Part shown: in pieces, positions 33,365-41,662 of the stretch | Numbering within the stretch: the stretch's first letter is position 1 | Layout of the letters: the number at the start of each line of letters is the position of its first letter | DNA from: Flavobacteriales bacterium | GTDB lineage: Bacteria; Bacteroidota; Bacteroidia; Flavobacteriales_F; PHOS-HE28 | Assembly: GCA_016721825.1 (NCBI GenBank) | Contig: JADKHI010000006.1 | Span: 744,001 to 808,000, forward strand | Direction of reading: 5' to 3' | Length of the DNA: 64,000 bases | The notes under the pieces: model-generated | What the model saw: only the letters and a program-made list of their open reading frames with translations | Databases searched by the model: none | What the model was told of the DNA's origin: nothing | Made by a program: the position numbers and the translations under genes

Positions 33365-35038
33365 TTATTGGCCCTTGACGGAGCCGCTGAGAATACCGGT
33401 GAGCGTGCCGTTGTTCAGCACTTCCAGCGCCTTCTTCACATAGGGGTCGTCGTTCAACGAAGCCACGTAACGGCCGGTCTGGAAGTAGTAACGGGCCACG
33501 ATCTCGTTCTTCAACACCTCTTCGATGTCCTTGCGGAACAGCTTCAGGTCTTCAGTGCGGTCGGGCGCGAGCTCCTTCTCCAGGGCATCGATGGCGGTCT
33601 TGGAGTGGTCGTAGTAGCGCTCCTTCTTGGCCGCGTCCACGAGCTCCTTCAGCTTCTCCATGCTCTCGGTGTCGTAGTCGTACTGCTTGTCCTTCGTGTA
33701 TGCGAGGAAGTCCTGGTAAATGGCCTCGGTGATGGTGAAGGTGGCGGCAGGCGGGATGCTGTCGTGGGTCCTGCGGTAGTGGTTGGCGTAGTCGTAGAAG
33801 ATGTCCGCCGTGTAAAGGCCACCCACCACCTTGGGCAGTTCGGGCTCCTCCACCTTCACATCGGGTTGGATACCACGGCCATCGAACACCGGGCGACCGT
33901 TGCGGGTCTTGAAGGCCTTGAGGGTGCTGTCAGCGAACACGATGGCCTTGCCGATGCTGTCGCGGTGCGAGTAATCGAGCTTCTGGATGCAGCGGCCGCT
34001 GGGGATGTAGTACTTGGCCACGGTCACCTTCAGCTTGCTGTTGTAGTAGAGGTCACGCGTCTGCTGGACGAGGCCTTTCCCGTAGGTACGCTCCCCGATG
34101 ATCACGGCACGGTCCAGGTCCTGCAATGCACCGCTCACGATCTCGCTGGCGCTGGCGCTTCCTTCGTCCACCAACACCACCAAGGGGATCGCGGCGTCAA
34201 GCGGCTCGCTCAAGGTCTTGTAGGGTTTGTCCCATTCGGCGATCTTGCCCTTGGTCTCCACCACGAGCTCGTTCTTCGCTACGAAGAAGTTGACGATGTT
34301 AACGGCTTCGCGCAGTAGGCCTCCGCCATTGCCGCGCAGGTCGAAGATGATCTTCTCGGCACCTTGGTCCTTCAGCTCCTTGATCGCCGTACGCACTTCC
34401 TGGCCCGCGGTCTGGGTGAAGCTGTTCAGCTTGAAGTAGCCGACCTTGTTCGCCGGATCGATCATGCCCTTGTACGGAACATCGGGGATCTTGATCTCTT
34501 CACGCGTGAGGGTGTAGAGCTTCGGTTCGGCCTGATCGCGACGGGCAAGCACTTTCACGGCGGTGCCGGCCTGGCCCTTCAACAATTTGCTCACTTCTTC
34601 GGTATCCATACCACCGACCACGCGTCCGTCGATCTCGATGAGCTCATCACCCGCGAGCAGCCCGGCCTTCATGGCAGGGTAGCCTTCGTAAGGTTCGCTC
34701 ACCTGCATGGTGTTGCCCTTCTTCTTGATCAGCGCGCCGATGCCTCCATACTGGCCGGTGGTCATGAAGCGGTAATCCTCCATCTGGCTTTCCGGGATGT
34801 ACTCGGTGTACGGGTCCAGGCTCTCCAACATGGCGTCGATGCCGGTCTTCATCAGCTCACCGGGCTTGGTGTCGTCAACGTAGTAGATGTTGAGCTCCTT
34901 GTAGAGCTCATTGAAGATCTCCAGGTTCTTGCTGATCTCGAAGAAGCTGTCGCCAGCGGCGATGCCGAGCGCACCCCCTGCCGAAATGAGGCCGGTGACG
35001 GTCCAGAGCTTCCAGGAGCGGAGGTTCATACGTGCCAT
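33365..35038 (-). CDS. S41 family C-terminal processing peptidase
   Basis: 557 residues from MARMNLRSWKLWTVTGLISAGG, an N-terminal membrane anchor or signal. A PDZ domain lies at about 90-180 (YGGIGALIKKKGNTMQV, AGLLAGDELIEIDGRVVGG). The tail-specific protease domain follows with the Ser-Lys dyad in VLVDEGSASASEIVSGA and IIGERTYGKGLVQ. A helical C-terminal part (about 440-557) is typical of Bacteroidota members. It cleaves the C-terminal tail of substrate proteins in the periplasm. Downstream of yidD on the same strand, 34 bases apart. Confidence 0.93.
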   Translation of the reverse strand: MARMNLRSWKLWTVTGLISAGGALGIAAGDSFFEISKNLEIFNELYKELNIYYVDDTKPGELMKTGIDAMLESLDPYTEYIPESQMEDYRFMTTGQYGGIGALIKKKGNTMQVSEPYEGYPAMKAGLLAGDELIEIDGRVVGGMDTEEVSKLLKGQAGTAVKVLARRDQAEPKLYTLTREEIKIPDVPYKGMIDPANKVGYFKLNSFTQTAGQEVRTAIKELKDQGAEKIIFDLRGNGGGLLREAVNIVNFFVAKNELVVETKGKIAEWDKPYKTLSEPLDAAIPLVVLVDEGSASASEIVSGALQDLDRAVIIGERTYGKGLVQQTRDLYYNSKLKVTVAKYYIPSGRCIQKLDYSHRDSIGKAIVFADSTLKAFKTRNGRPVFDGRGIQPDVKVEEPELPKVVGGLYTADIFYDYANHYRRTHDSIPPAATFTITEAIYQDFLAYTKDKQYDYDTESMEKLKELVDAAKKERYYDHSKTAIDALEKELAPDRTEDLKLFRKDIEEVLKNEIVARYYFQTGRYVASLNDDPYVKKALEVLNNGTLTGILSGSVKGQ

Positions 35039-35072
35039 GATCGTTCGATTTTTGGGCGAAGGGTGTACGCCC

Positions 35073-35294
35073 TTACGGGACGGGGTCGTAACCGTGTCCG
35101 CCCCATGGGTGACAAGATAAGATGCGCTTCAGGGTGAGCCAGCCACCGCGCCAGGGGCCATGTTTCCGCAGGGCCTGCACACCGTATTCGCTGCAGCTCG
35201 GCGTGTAGCGGCAGGCGCCCGGCAGTATGGGCGAAAGGATGTACTGGTACAGCTTCACCAGCGCGACCATGAGCTTAGTGAGCAGGTTGGACAT
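35073..35294 (-). CDS. yidD: Membrane protein insertion efficiency factor YidD
   Basis: 73 residues from MSNLLTKLMVALVKLYQYIL. The whole family motif is visible: LYQYILSPILPGACRYTPSC, then SEYGVQALRKHG and RILSCHPWGGHGYDPVP. An amphipathic, membrane-associated protein that helps YidC insert proteins. Its start lies 20 bases inside the rnpA gene, the usual close linkage. Firm call because the family is highly conserved. Confidence 0.96.
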   Translation of the reverse strand: MSNLLTKLMVALVKLYQYILSPILPGACRYTPSCSEYGVQALRKHGPWRGGWLTLKRILSCHPWGGHGYDPVP

Positions 35295-35679
35295 GCTCAA
35301 GGATCCAACGATCGATGGACCGGGATATTTTCTGCTGGGTGAGCTCAAAGGGCGGGCAGGTGCGGCCCTGGTAAACGACGAGCCATGCGCACTGAACGTT
35401 GGCCGCACGCAAGGTCTCTTGCCAGCGCAGCTTGTTCAAGCGGAAGGCCTCGCGCATGCGGCGGCGGGTGCGGTTGCGGTCCACGGCGCGGGGCAGAAAG
35501 CGCTTGGGCACCGCGAAGGCGATCTGGGCGGGCACGGGGCTTTCGAGTGTCATCACCTTACCGATCAAGCGGAAAGGCGCCTCGTTCACGGCCCGGCCGG
35601 TGGCCAGCAGGTCCTTGATCACCGTGCGGCTACAGAGGCGCTCCGCTTTGCGAAAGGTAGCGCGCGGTGCCTCGGACAT
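35275..35679 (-). CDS. rnpA: Ribonuclease P protein component
   Basis: 134 residues from MSEAPRATFRKAERLCSR. The RNR signature is seen in RAVDRNRTRRRMREAFR, after AFAVPKRFLPR. The protein binds RNase P RNA and helps it remove 5' leaders of tRNAs. It overlaps yidD by 20 bases, the common order rnpA-yidD. rpmH is not upstream; instead a hemD gene is 57 bases away, a rearrangement familiar in Bacteroidota. No internal oddity. Confidence 0.95.
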   Translation of the reverse strand: MSEAPRATFRKAERLCSRTVIKDLLATGRAVNEAPFRLIGKVMTLESPVPAQIAFAVPKRFLPRAVDRNRTRRRMREAFRLNKLRWQETLRAANVQCAWLVVYQGRTCPPFELTQQKISRSIDRWILEHVQPAH

Positions 35680-35736
35680 GGGGGTGTGATGGATCGGACG
35701 GTGAACCAAGTGACCCGCGGTTGGGCGGGCCGGGGA

Positions 35737-36495
35737 TCACTTCTTGCGGGCCTCCTTGGCGGCGCGCTTCAGGTACAGCTCGATGGCACCGGTCATGCTG
35801 GGAGCCTCGGGCAGCGGGGCTTCAATGTTCAGCTCCAATCCAGCCTCGCGCACGGCCTTGGCCGTGGTGGGACCGAACGCAGCGATCACCACGCCGTTCT
35901 GCTTGAACTTGGGGAAGTTCTTCTTCAGGCTCTCGATGCCGCCGGGGCTGAAGAACACCAGCATGTCGTACGCCAGGTTCTTGATGTCGCTGAGGTCGCT
36001 GGCCACCGTGCGGTAGAACACCGCGTTGGTGTACTTCACGCCGGCCTTATCCAGCAGCGCGGGGATCTCCTGCTTCTGGATGTCGCTACAGGGCACTAGG
36101 TAGGTCTCGTCCTTGTGCTTCTTGATCACGTCCATCAGGTCGGCGAAGCTCTGCTTGCCGATGAAGACCTTGCGCTTGCGGTACACGATGTACTTCTGCA
36201 CGTAGTAGGCCACGCTCTCGCTCACGCAGAAGTACTTCAAGGACTCAGGCACCGTGAGGCGCAGTTCCTTGCACATGCGGAAGAAATGGTCCACCGAATT
36301 CCGGCTCGTGAGCACCACGGCCGTGTGGTCCAGGATGTTCACACGCTCCTGACGGAACTCCTGTCCGGGCACCGCCTCGATCTTGATGAAGGGCCTGAAA
36401 TCGATCTTCAGCGCGAACTTCTTCGCCAGCTCGACGTACGGGTTCTTCTCGTCCGTGGGTTCCGGTTGCGAAACGAGTATGGTCTTGATCTTCAA
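35737..36495 (-). CDS. hemD: Uroporphyrinogen-III synthase-like protein (stand-alone HemD)
   Basis: 252 residues. The two-lobed HemD fold is suggested by TILVSQPEPTDEKNPYVELA at the start, VVLTSRNSVDHFFRMC, YYVQKYIVYRKRKVFIG, AVFYRTVASDLSDIKNLA, VFFSPGGIESLKKNFPKF and VIAAFGPTTAKAVREAG. It would close hydroxymethylbilane to uroporphyrinogen III. Lys-rich and basic, unlike the second HemD domain fused to HemC at 41663-43246, so the two are not recent copies. Lies between DUF4271 and rnpA; the pairing with DUF4271 is known in Bacteroidota. Confidence 0.88.
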   Translation of the reverse strand: MKIKTILVSQPEPTDEKNPYVELAKKFALKIDFRPFIKIEAVPGQEFRQERVNILDHTAVVLTSRNSVDHFFRMCKELRLTVPESLKYFCVSESVAYYVQKYIVYRKRKVFIGKQSFADLMDVIKKHKDETYLVPCSDIQKQEIPALLDKAGVKYTNAVFYRTVASDLSDIKNLAYDMLVFFSPGGIESLKKNFPKFKQNGVVIAAFGPTTAKAVREAGLELNIEAPLPEAPSMTGAIELYLKRAAKEARKK

Positions 36496-36529
36496 GGCCG
36501 CTCGGCTTAAGAGATGATGAGCAAGGGGA

Positions 36530-37186
36530 TCAGTGCGTTGCCGAGTGGATCGCTATTGCCACCGGTACGATTTCGGCGGTGCAAAGGTAAAGGAAAACGT
36601 GGCGCAGCGGCACCCCCTCACCCACCCCGATCAGGACGGCCCGGAACCAGCGGTACAGCACCGACAACGCCACCACCGCCCCCCCCAGCGGCAACAGTGC
36701 GAAGCGCAGCCCAGGTCGGTAGGCGACCAACATCACCACCGGCAGCAGTACCACGCCCAGCACGATGGTGATCAGCAGCATGGTGTAGAGGTACTCCATC
36801 AACCCCCCGTCGGACCGGAATAGCACGCCCACGAGGTTCAACAGCAGCACCTGCGCGATCAAGGCGATCACCACGAACAGGAGGGAACGCCCGAAGAGCA
36901 AGAGGCCGGAGCTGGGCACCCCGCTCACCACCGCTACTTGGTAGGCGAACAGGGCCAGCAGCACCATAGCGGCAACGATCAGCCCGATCAGCGTACGGTC
37001 CTGCGGGTCCACGTCCTCGCGCAACACCTGCTTGCCCAGACGCAGGGTGAACATGGAACCCCACAAAAGGCGCCACTTCTTCGGCGAGGCCACGTTGGTG
37101 TAGGCCAAGAGCACGAACACCAGCAGCAGGATGCCTGTTACCCAGTCGGCGCTGAGCGGGTCGTTGATGCGGAGCGTGCCTTCCAT
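36530..37186 (-). CDS. DUF4271 membrane protein
   Basis: 218 residues from MEGTLRINDPLSADWVTG; upstream Met codons would give a long, unlikely extension across the promoter. About six membrane helices. The pattern LLLVFVLLAYTNVASPKKWRL at the start and VLYRWFRAVLIGVGEGVPLR near the end, with the final CTAEIVPVAI, is that of DUF4271, a Bacteroidota family of unknown role usually next to hemD. Start 15 bases below an exact -7 box. Confidence 0.85.
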   Translation of the reverse strand: MEGTLRINDPLSADWVTGILLLVFVLLAYTNVASPKKWRLLWGSMFTLRLGKQVLREDVDPQDRTLIGLIVAAMVLLALFAYQVAVVSGVPSSGLLLFGRSLLFVVIALIAQVLLLNLVGVLFRSDGGLMEYLYTMLLITIVLGVVLLPVVMLVAYRPGLRFALLPLGGAVVALSVLYRWFRAVLIGVGEGVPLRHVFLYLCTAEIVPVAIAIHSATH

Positions 37187-37201
37187 GGTGGACAACCGCC
37201 G

Positions 37202-37209
37202 CAAAAGTA
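37202..37209 (-). promoter_or_regulatory. -7 box of the DUF4271-hemD-rnpA run
   Basis: Minus strand TACTTTTG, an exact match to TAnnTTTG, 15 bases before the DUF4271 start. It is the mirror copy of the box at 37246-37253. The -33 element is not evident. Confidence 0.5.
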
Positions 37210-37245
37210 GACCCCTGCACCACCCACGCAGCCTTGTGACATTCC

Positions 37246-37253
37246 TACTTTTG
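37246..37253 (+). promoter_or_regulatory. -7 box of the glutaryl-CoA dehydrogenase gene
   Basis: Plus strand TACTTTTG within CTACTTTTGC, 33 bases before the ATG at 37287, an exact TAnnTTTG match. The same ten bases occur inverted at 37201-37210 for the divergent gene. Confidence 0.5.
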
Positions 37254-37286
37254 CACCGCTTTTCAGGAACTTCGGAACACACCCCA

Positions 37287-38498
37287 ATGAGCACGACCAC
37301 CACCCAGAAGAAGGCCGCCACGGACCTCTACCAAGCACACGACCACTACTTGGTGGACGAGCTGCTCACGGAGGAGCACAAGCTGATACGCGACACCGCG
37401 CGCAAGCACGTCAGCACGCACCTGAAGCCCATCATCGAGGAGCGTTTTGAGAAGTCCTTCTTCAGCCCCGACATCATTCCCGGCCTGGCCGAGATCGGTG
37501 CCTTCGGTCCGATGGTGCCCGTGGAATATGGCGGCATGGGCCTGGACCAGATCAGCTACGGCCTGATCATGCAGGAGATCGAGCGCTGCGACAGCGGCCT
37601 GCGTTCCCTCTGCAGCGTGCAGGGCTCGTTGGTGATGTACCCCATTTGGAAGTATGGCAGCGAAGAACAAAAGATGAAGTGGCTCCCCCAGCTCGCGGCC
37701 GGCACCAAGATCGGCTGCTTCGGCCTCACCGAGCCCGACCACGGCAGCAACCCCGGCGGCATGGTCACCACCTTCCAGGACAAGGGCGACCACTACCTGC
37801 TGAACGGCGCCAAGATGTGGATCAGCAACAGCCCGCTGGCGGACATCGCCGTGGTGTGGGCCAAGGCCGAGAACACCGAAGGCCGCATCCATGGCCTGAT
37901 CGTGGAGCGTGGCATGGAAGGCTTCACCACCCCGACCACGCACGGCAAGCTCAGCCTGCGTGCCAGCCCCACCGGTGAGCTTGTGTTCGACAACGTGAAG
38001 GTGCCCAAAGCCAACCTGCTCCCCAACAAGAGCGGTCTCGGTGCGCCGCTCGGCTGCTTGGACAGCGCCCGCTATGGCATCGCTTGGGGAACCTTGGGCG
38101 TGGCCATGGAGTGTTACGATGTGGCTCTCCGCTACAGCCAGCAGCGCATCCAGTTCGGCAAGCCCATCGGCCAGTTCCAGCTCACGCAGAAGAAGCTCGC
38201 TGAAATGATCACGGAGATCACCAAGGCCCAGCTGCTCACGTGGCGCCTCGGTGTGCTGCGCAATGAAGGCCGCGCCACCACCGCACAGATCAGCATGGCC
38301 AAGCGCAACAACGTGGCCCTGGCCATGAGCGTGGCACGCGAGGCACGCCAGATCCTCGGCGGCATGGGCATTACGAACGAGTACCCGATCATGCGCCACA
38401 TGATGAACCTCGAAAGCGTGGTGACCTACGAAGGCACGCACGACATCCACCTGCTGATCACCGGCATGGAGGTGACCGGGCTGGCGGCGTTCAAGTAA
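37287..38498 (+). CDS. gcdH: Acyl-CoA dehydrogenase, probably glutaryl-CoA dehydrogenase
   Basis: 403 residues. FAD-dependent acyl-CoA dehydrogenase fold: CFGLTEPDHGSNPGGM, KMWISNSPLADIAVVWAK, YSQQRIQFGKPIGQFQLTQ, and the catalytic Glu382 in TYEGTHDIHLLITG. CSVQGSLVMYPIWKYGSEEQ, preceded by GLRSL, is the pattern of glutaryl-CoA dehydrogenase, where the Arg in this segment binds the second carboxylate. It would oxidise and decarboxylate glutaryl-CoA to crotonyl-CoA in lysine and tryptophan breakdown. The closest alternative is another short-chain acyl-CoA dehydrogenase. It has its own promoter box and terminator. Confidence 0.9.
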   Translation: MSTTTTQKKAATDLYQAHDHYLVDELLTEEHKLIRDTARKHVSTHLKPIIEERFEKSFFSPDIIPGLAEIGAFGPMVPVEYGGMGLDQISYGLIMQEIERCDSGLRSLCSVQGSLVMYPIWKYGSEEQKMKWLPQLAAGTKIGCFGLTEPDHGSNPGGMVTTFQDKGDHYLLNGAKMWISNSPLADIAVVWAKAENTEGRIHGLIVERGMEGFTTPTTHGKLSLRASPTGELVFDNVKVPKANLLPNKSGLGAPLGCLDSARYGIAWGTLGVAMECYDVALRYSQQRIQFGKPIGQFQLTQKKLAEMITEITKAQLLTWRLGVLRNEGRATTAQISMAKRNNVALAMSVAREARQILGGMGITNEYPIMRHMMNLESVVTYEGTHDIHLLITGMEVTGLAAFK

Positions 38499-38537
38499 TC
38501 GCAGGGGCGACGTTCACGTCGCCCGAGAACTGATCTC

Positions 38538-38572
38538 GCTCAGGGTCTCCCAACAGGGGCCCTGAGCTTTTT
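38538..38572 (+). terminator. Rho-independent terminator after gcdH
   Basis: Perfect 8-base stem GCTCAGGG / CCCTGAGC with a 14-base loop and TTTTT, 40 bases after the stop. Confidence 0.8.
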
Positions 38573-38657
38573 CGGCCCACCGCGCTCCACAACACCCTGT
38601 TCGTTCACAAAGCGATGGTTCTCATTCCTTGGCTGGAAGGACCGCTAGTTTCACTTC

Positions 38658-39272
38658 ATGAAGCCGCTTCGCACCCTTGCCGTATTCCTGAGCTTGGTCG
38701 CCTTCACCTGCCACGCATCGGCGCAGACCACGCTCACAACCTACTACGTGATCCCGCCTTCGAACGGCTGTGATGGCATTTGGGCCTTCGGTCCCTATTC
38801 CAGCCTGTGGAACAGTTGCTCGGGTCCCTACATGTGGCTCTTCGATCCGGTCGGTTGCGTGGACTCGGGACTTGGCCAACCAGTACCCCTGAACGTGGTG
38901 GGCGATACCGTCATCATGGACCTGTGCTCCCAACCCTGCGACTTTCTGTTCTACGCGGATACGGGCTTGTGCGCAGTGTGCATCTGCGGGCCGCTCATTC
39001 CCACCAAGGTTCCCGGAACGGTAGTGGAAGGGTCCTTCTCCATCGCCCCTAACCCCGTTCCATCCAGCGCTCCCGTACTCGTGCTTAACACGGTCAACAC
39101 GGGTACACACTACGTGCAAATGCTGGATCTCTCAGGACGGTCATTGCTTGTGCGGACAGTGAACGGTGGCCGCTCCGAACTGGACCTGAGCGGAATTCCT
39201 CCTGGCGGCTACCTGCTGTTGATCAGGGATGGAGCTGGACACCTGTCCACCCAGCGGTTCCAGGTCGAATAG
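38658..39272 (+). CDS. Small secreted protein with T9SS sorting domain
   Basis: 204 residues. The signal peptide is MKPLRTLAVFLSLVAFTCHASA. The mature part has eight or more cysteines (NGCDGIWAFG, WNSCSGPYMWLF, VGCVDSGLGQ, DLCSQPCDFLF, GLCAVCICGPL), probably disulfide-bonded. The C-terminal 75 residues (IAPNPVPSSAPVLVL, YVQMLDLSGRSLL, IPPGGYLLLIRDG) form a T9SS type A domain. I do not recognise the cysteine-rich domain. Confidence 0.8.
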   Translation: MKPLRTLAVFLSLVAFTCHASAQTTLTTYYVIPPSNGCDGIWAFGPYSSLWNSCSGPYMWLFDPVGCVDSGLGQPVPLNVVGDTVIMDLCSQPCDFLFYADTGLCAVCICGPLIPTKVPGTVVEGSFSIAPNPVPSSAPVLVLNTVNTGTHYVQMLDLSGRSLLVRTVNGGRSELDLSGIPPGGYLLLIRDGAGHLSTQRFQVE

Positions 39273-39291
39273 GTCTAACTGGAAAGACGAA

Positions 39292-39314
39292 ACCCCGGCG
39301 GAGAGAGCCGGGGT
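39292..39314 (-). terminator. Hairpin after the 39368 gene (possibly two-way)
   Basis: Perfect 8-base stem ACCCCGGC / GCCGGGGT with a 7-base loop. On the minus strand it is followed by TTCGTCTTTCC, so it can end the 39368-39877 transcript; the plus-strand side lacks a T run but could block the 38658 gene. Confidence 0.6.
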
Positions 39315-39367
39315 CCGCCTGACCGGACCAACGGGAGAGCCGCTGACCCGAAGCGCTCTTGAACGTC

Positions 39368-39877
39368 CTACTTATCCTCGGCCTCCTGGGTAAGGGCCAC
39401 CATGCGTTCATCGTGGCGCACGCGCATCAAACCGGTACCGTTCACGAAGTGGATATAGCCCACGGGACCGAGGTAGGCCTGATGCTTGCGTTCTTCGGTG
39501 GACTCCAGCACCACGTCGAACTTGACGGTCTTGTTCAGCTTGTTGGCTTGGGCGCTGATGAGGGCGTTCTTGGTGTCCACGAGCACTTCCTTGGTGAGGT
39601 AGCCAGGCTTGAGGAAGATGAGCCGGGCATGAGCGCCAACAGGTACTTTGAATTCAAAGCGACCGTTGCGCAACAGGACGGAACGCAGGCACTGCTCCTC
39701 TTCCAGTTCCACGACCAAGATGGCATCCTCCAGGTCCGAGGTGTCAGCGTAGAGCCTACCGGTGATGGTCACTTCATCGTGGCTGGGAGGTGCGGCGGCA
39801 AAGAGGGACAGTCCTGCGAGCGCCATGATCGCCGCCAGGAGAGCGGCTTTGCAGGTGATATCGAGTTGCTTTTCCAT
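39368..39877 (-). CDS. Exported protein with a carboxypeptidase-regulatory-like fold
   Basis: 169 residues from MEKQLDITCKAALLAAIMAL, with a signal peptide ending near LSLFAAA. The mature part (VTITGRLYADTSDLEDAILV, LLRNGRFEFKVPVGAHARLI, FLKPGYLTKEVLVDT) looks like a carboxypeptidase-regulatory/CNA-B beta-sandwich, a common small periplasmic module in Bacteroidota. Length and lack of sorting domain suggest a periplasmic protein. Function unknown. Alternative Met at 39895 is less likely to start a signal. Confidence 0.72.
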   Translation of the reverse strand: MEKQLDITCKAALLAAIMALAGLSLFAAAPPSHDEVTITGRLYADTSDLEDAILVVELEEEQCLRSVLLRNGRFEFKVPVGAHARLIFLKPGYLTKEVLVDTKNALISAQANKLNKTVKFDVVLESTEERKHQAYLGPVGYIHFVNGTGLMRVRHDERMVALTQEAEDK

Positions 39878-39969
39878 GATCGGGGAGAGTTCCATACTTG
39901 ACGGAACAAAACTCCCCACGGCACTTGCCCCCCACAATACCCACTAGAGGGTATTTTTCGGGGTGGCGA

Positions 39970-40611
39970 TCAGATCCAGCAGCGGTCGCGCGCGTACTTC
40001 ACCAGCCCGGCCAAACTGCGTACGTTCAGCTTCGTCATCAAGTGTTTGCGGTGGGTCTTCACCGTGTCCACGCTGATGAACAGAGCCTTGGCGATCTCGT
40101 CGTTGGTGCGCTCTTGGGCCACCAGCCTGATGATCTCGCGTTCGCGCTCGGTAAGGCCGATGTACTCGCCGTCCATGCGTTTCTGGGTATGGTCATACCC
40201 ATGGAGGGTGCTTTCCCGTGCGGCCGGGCTCAGGTAGGGCTGATCGTTCATGACCGCACGGATCGCGGTGATCAATTCCTCCTTTGAAGAGCCCTTCACG
40301 AGGTAACCTGAAGCCCCTTCGATGAGCATACTGTTCACGTACTCGATCTCGGTGAGCGCAGAATAGGCCAGCACCTTCACTGCAGGATGGTGCCTGCGCA
40401 CTTCCCTCATGGTATCGATACCATCCCTGCCTGGAAGTGAGACCTCCATGAGGATCAGGTCCACCGGACCCTCCTCGAGCCTTTCAAGCACGGCCTGTCC
40501 GGTCCCGGCGTGTCCGACCACCTCCATCTCGGGAGCCTCGGACAACCAACTGCGCAGCCCGGCCGCAAGGATCTCAAGAGGGTCGGCGATGAGGATGCGC
40601 GTGGTGGACAT
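39970..40611 (-). CDS. NarL/FixJ-type response regulator with Glu at the phospho-acceptor site
   Basis: 213 residues. Receiver domain 1-120 with D10 as N-terminal acid, S84 (LAYSALTE) and K106 (SGYLVKG) present. The usual acceptor Asp is Glu56 in LILMEVSLPG (codon GAG at 40444-40446), a change often used to mimic the phosphorylated state. A LuxR-type helix-turn-helix lies at about 150-208 (LTEREREIIRLVAQERTNDE, ISVDTVKTHRKHLMTKL). It would bind DNA as a dimer. No histidine kinase is adjacent. It is 68 bases below hemB on the same strand, so it may be read through from the haem operon. Confidence 0.9.
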   Translation of the reverse strand: MSTTRILIADPLEILAAGLRSWLSEAPEMEVVGHAGTGQAVLERLEEGPVDLILMEVSLPGRDGIDTMREVRRHHPAVKVLAYSALTEIEYVNSMLIEGASGYLVKGSSKEELITAIRAVMNDQPYLSPAARESTLHGYDHTQKRMDGEYIGLTEREREIIRLVAQERTNDEIAKALFISVDTVKTHRKHLMTKLNVRSLAGLVKYARDRCWI

Positions 40612-40679
40612 GAGCTGGCTTCCTTACGAATATCGCGAAAAGCCCGCACGGAGCCAAGCCGATCGCGATGTCGAAGGAA

Positions 40680-41654
40680 CTACAACCAGCGTTTCTCCAG
40701 CACTTCGCGCGCGTGGTAGGTGATGATGAGGTCGGCACCGGCGCGGGCGAAAGCATGCAGGTTCTCCAAGGTCATCAGGCGCTCGTCCACCAATCCCGCA
40801 GCGGCGGCCACCTTCACCATGCTGTACTCGGCGCTCACGTTGTAGCAGGCCAGCGGCAGGTCTGTGCGTTGGCGCAGCTCGGCGAGGATATCGAGGTAGG
40901 CGAGCGCGGGCTTCACCATCAGGATGTCTGCGCCTTCCTGTTCATCAAGCATGGCTTCGCGCATGGCCTCACGACCATTGCGTGCATCCATCTGGTAGCT
41001 GCGGCGGTCCCCGAAACCAGGTGCTGAACCGGCTGCTTCACGGAACGGTCCGTAGTAGGCGCTGGCGAACTTCACCGCATAGCTCATGAGCGCCGTGTTC
41101 GTGAAACCATGCATGTCCAGCCCCTGACGCATGGCACCGATACGACCATCCATCATGTCGCTCGGAGCCACCATGTCGGCACCAGCGGTGGCGTGCGCAA
41201 GGGCCATCTTCACCAAGCGTTCCACGCTCTCGTCGTTCAGCACGTGGTGGTCATGCACAAGACCGCAGTGTCCGTGGGTGGTGTAGGCGCATAGGCAGAC
41301 ATCGGTGATCACGTACAGGTCTTCACCGAAAACCTTCTTCAGTTCGCGGATGGCGCTGGGCACTACGCTGCGTTCGCTCCAGGCCGCATCACCCTCCTCG
41401 CTCTTGGGCTCCTGCACCCCGAACAGCAGCACCTTGTTCAACCCGAGCTTCAGTCCCACTTCAACATCCTTCAGCAGGGTGTCCACCGTGAAGTGCGAGA
41501 TGCCGGGCATGGCCAGTATCGGGTCTGTCATCCCCCTGCCCGGCTTCACGAAGTAGGGATAGATGAACTGAGCCGGGTGTACACGCGTTTCGGCTACGGC
41601 CTCACGGATGATCGCGTTCTTGCGTGTGCGACGCGGGCGGTGCAGCAGTTCCAT
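40680..41654 (-). CDS. hemB: Delta-aminolevulinic acid dehydratase (porphobilinogen synthase)
   Basis: 324 residues from MELLHRPRRTRKNAIIREAV. Joins two 5-aminolevulinate to porphobilinogen. Motifs: zinc site DVCLCAYTTHGHCG (about 120-133), PSDMMDGRIGAMRQ with one catalytic Lys region, YQMDARNGREAMREA, and ILMVKPALAYLD with the Schiff-base lysine K248. The cysteine-rich zinc site marks the zinc-dependent class. It lies 8 bases after the hemC-hemD fusion, third gene of the haem operon. Confidence 0.96.
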   Translation of the reverse strand: MELLHRPRRTRKNAIIREAVAETRVHPAQFIYPYFVKPGRGMTDPILAMPGISHFTVDTLLKDVEVGLKLGLNKVLLFGVQEPKSEEGDAAWSERSVVPSAIRELKKVFGEDLYVITDVCLCAYTTHGHCGLVHDHHVLNDESVERLVKMALAHATAGADMVAPSDMMDGRIGAMRQGLDMHGFTNTALMSYAVKFASAYYGPFREAAGSAPGFGDRRSYQMDARNGREAMREAMLDEQEGADILMVKPALAYLDILAELRQRTDLPLACYNVSAEYSMVKVAAAAGLVDERLMTLENLHAFARAGADLIITYHAREVLEKRWL

Positions 41655-41662
41655 GGTATGGG

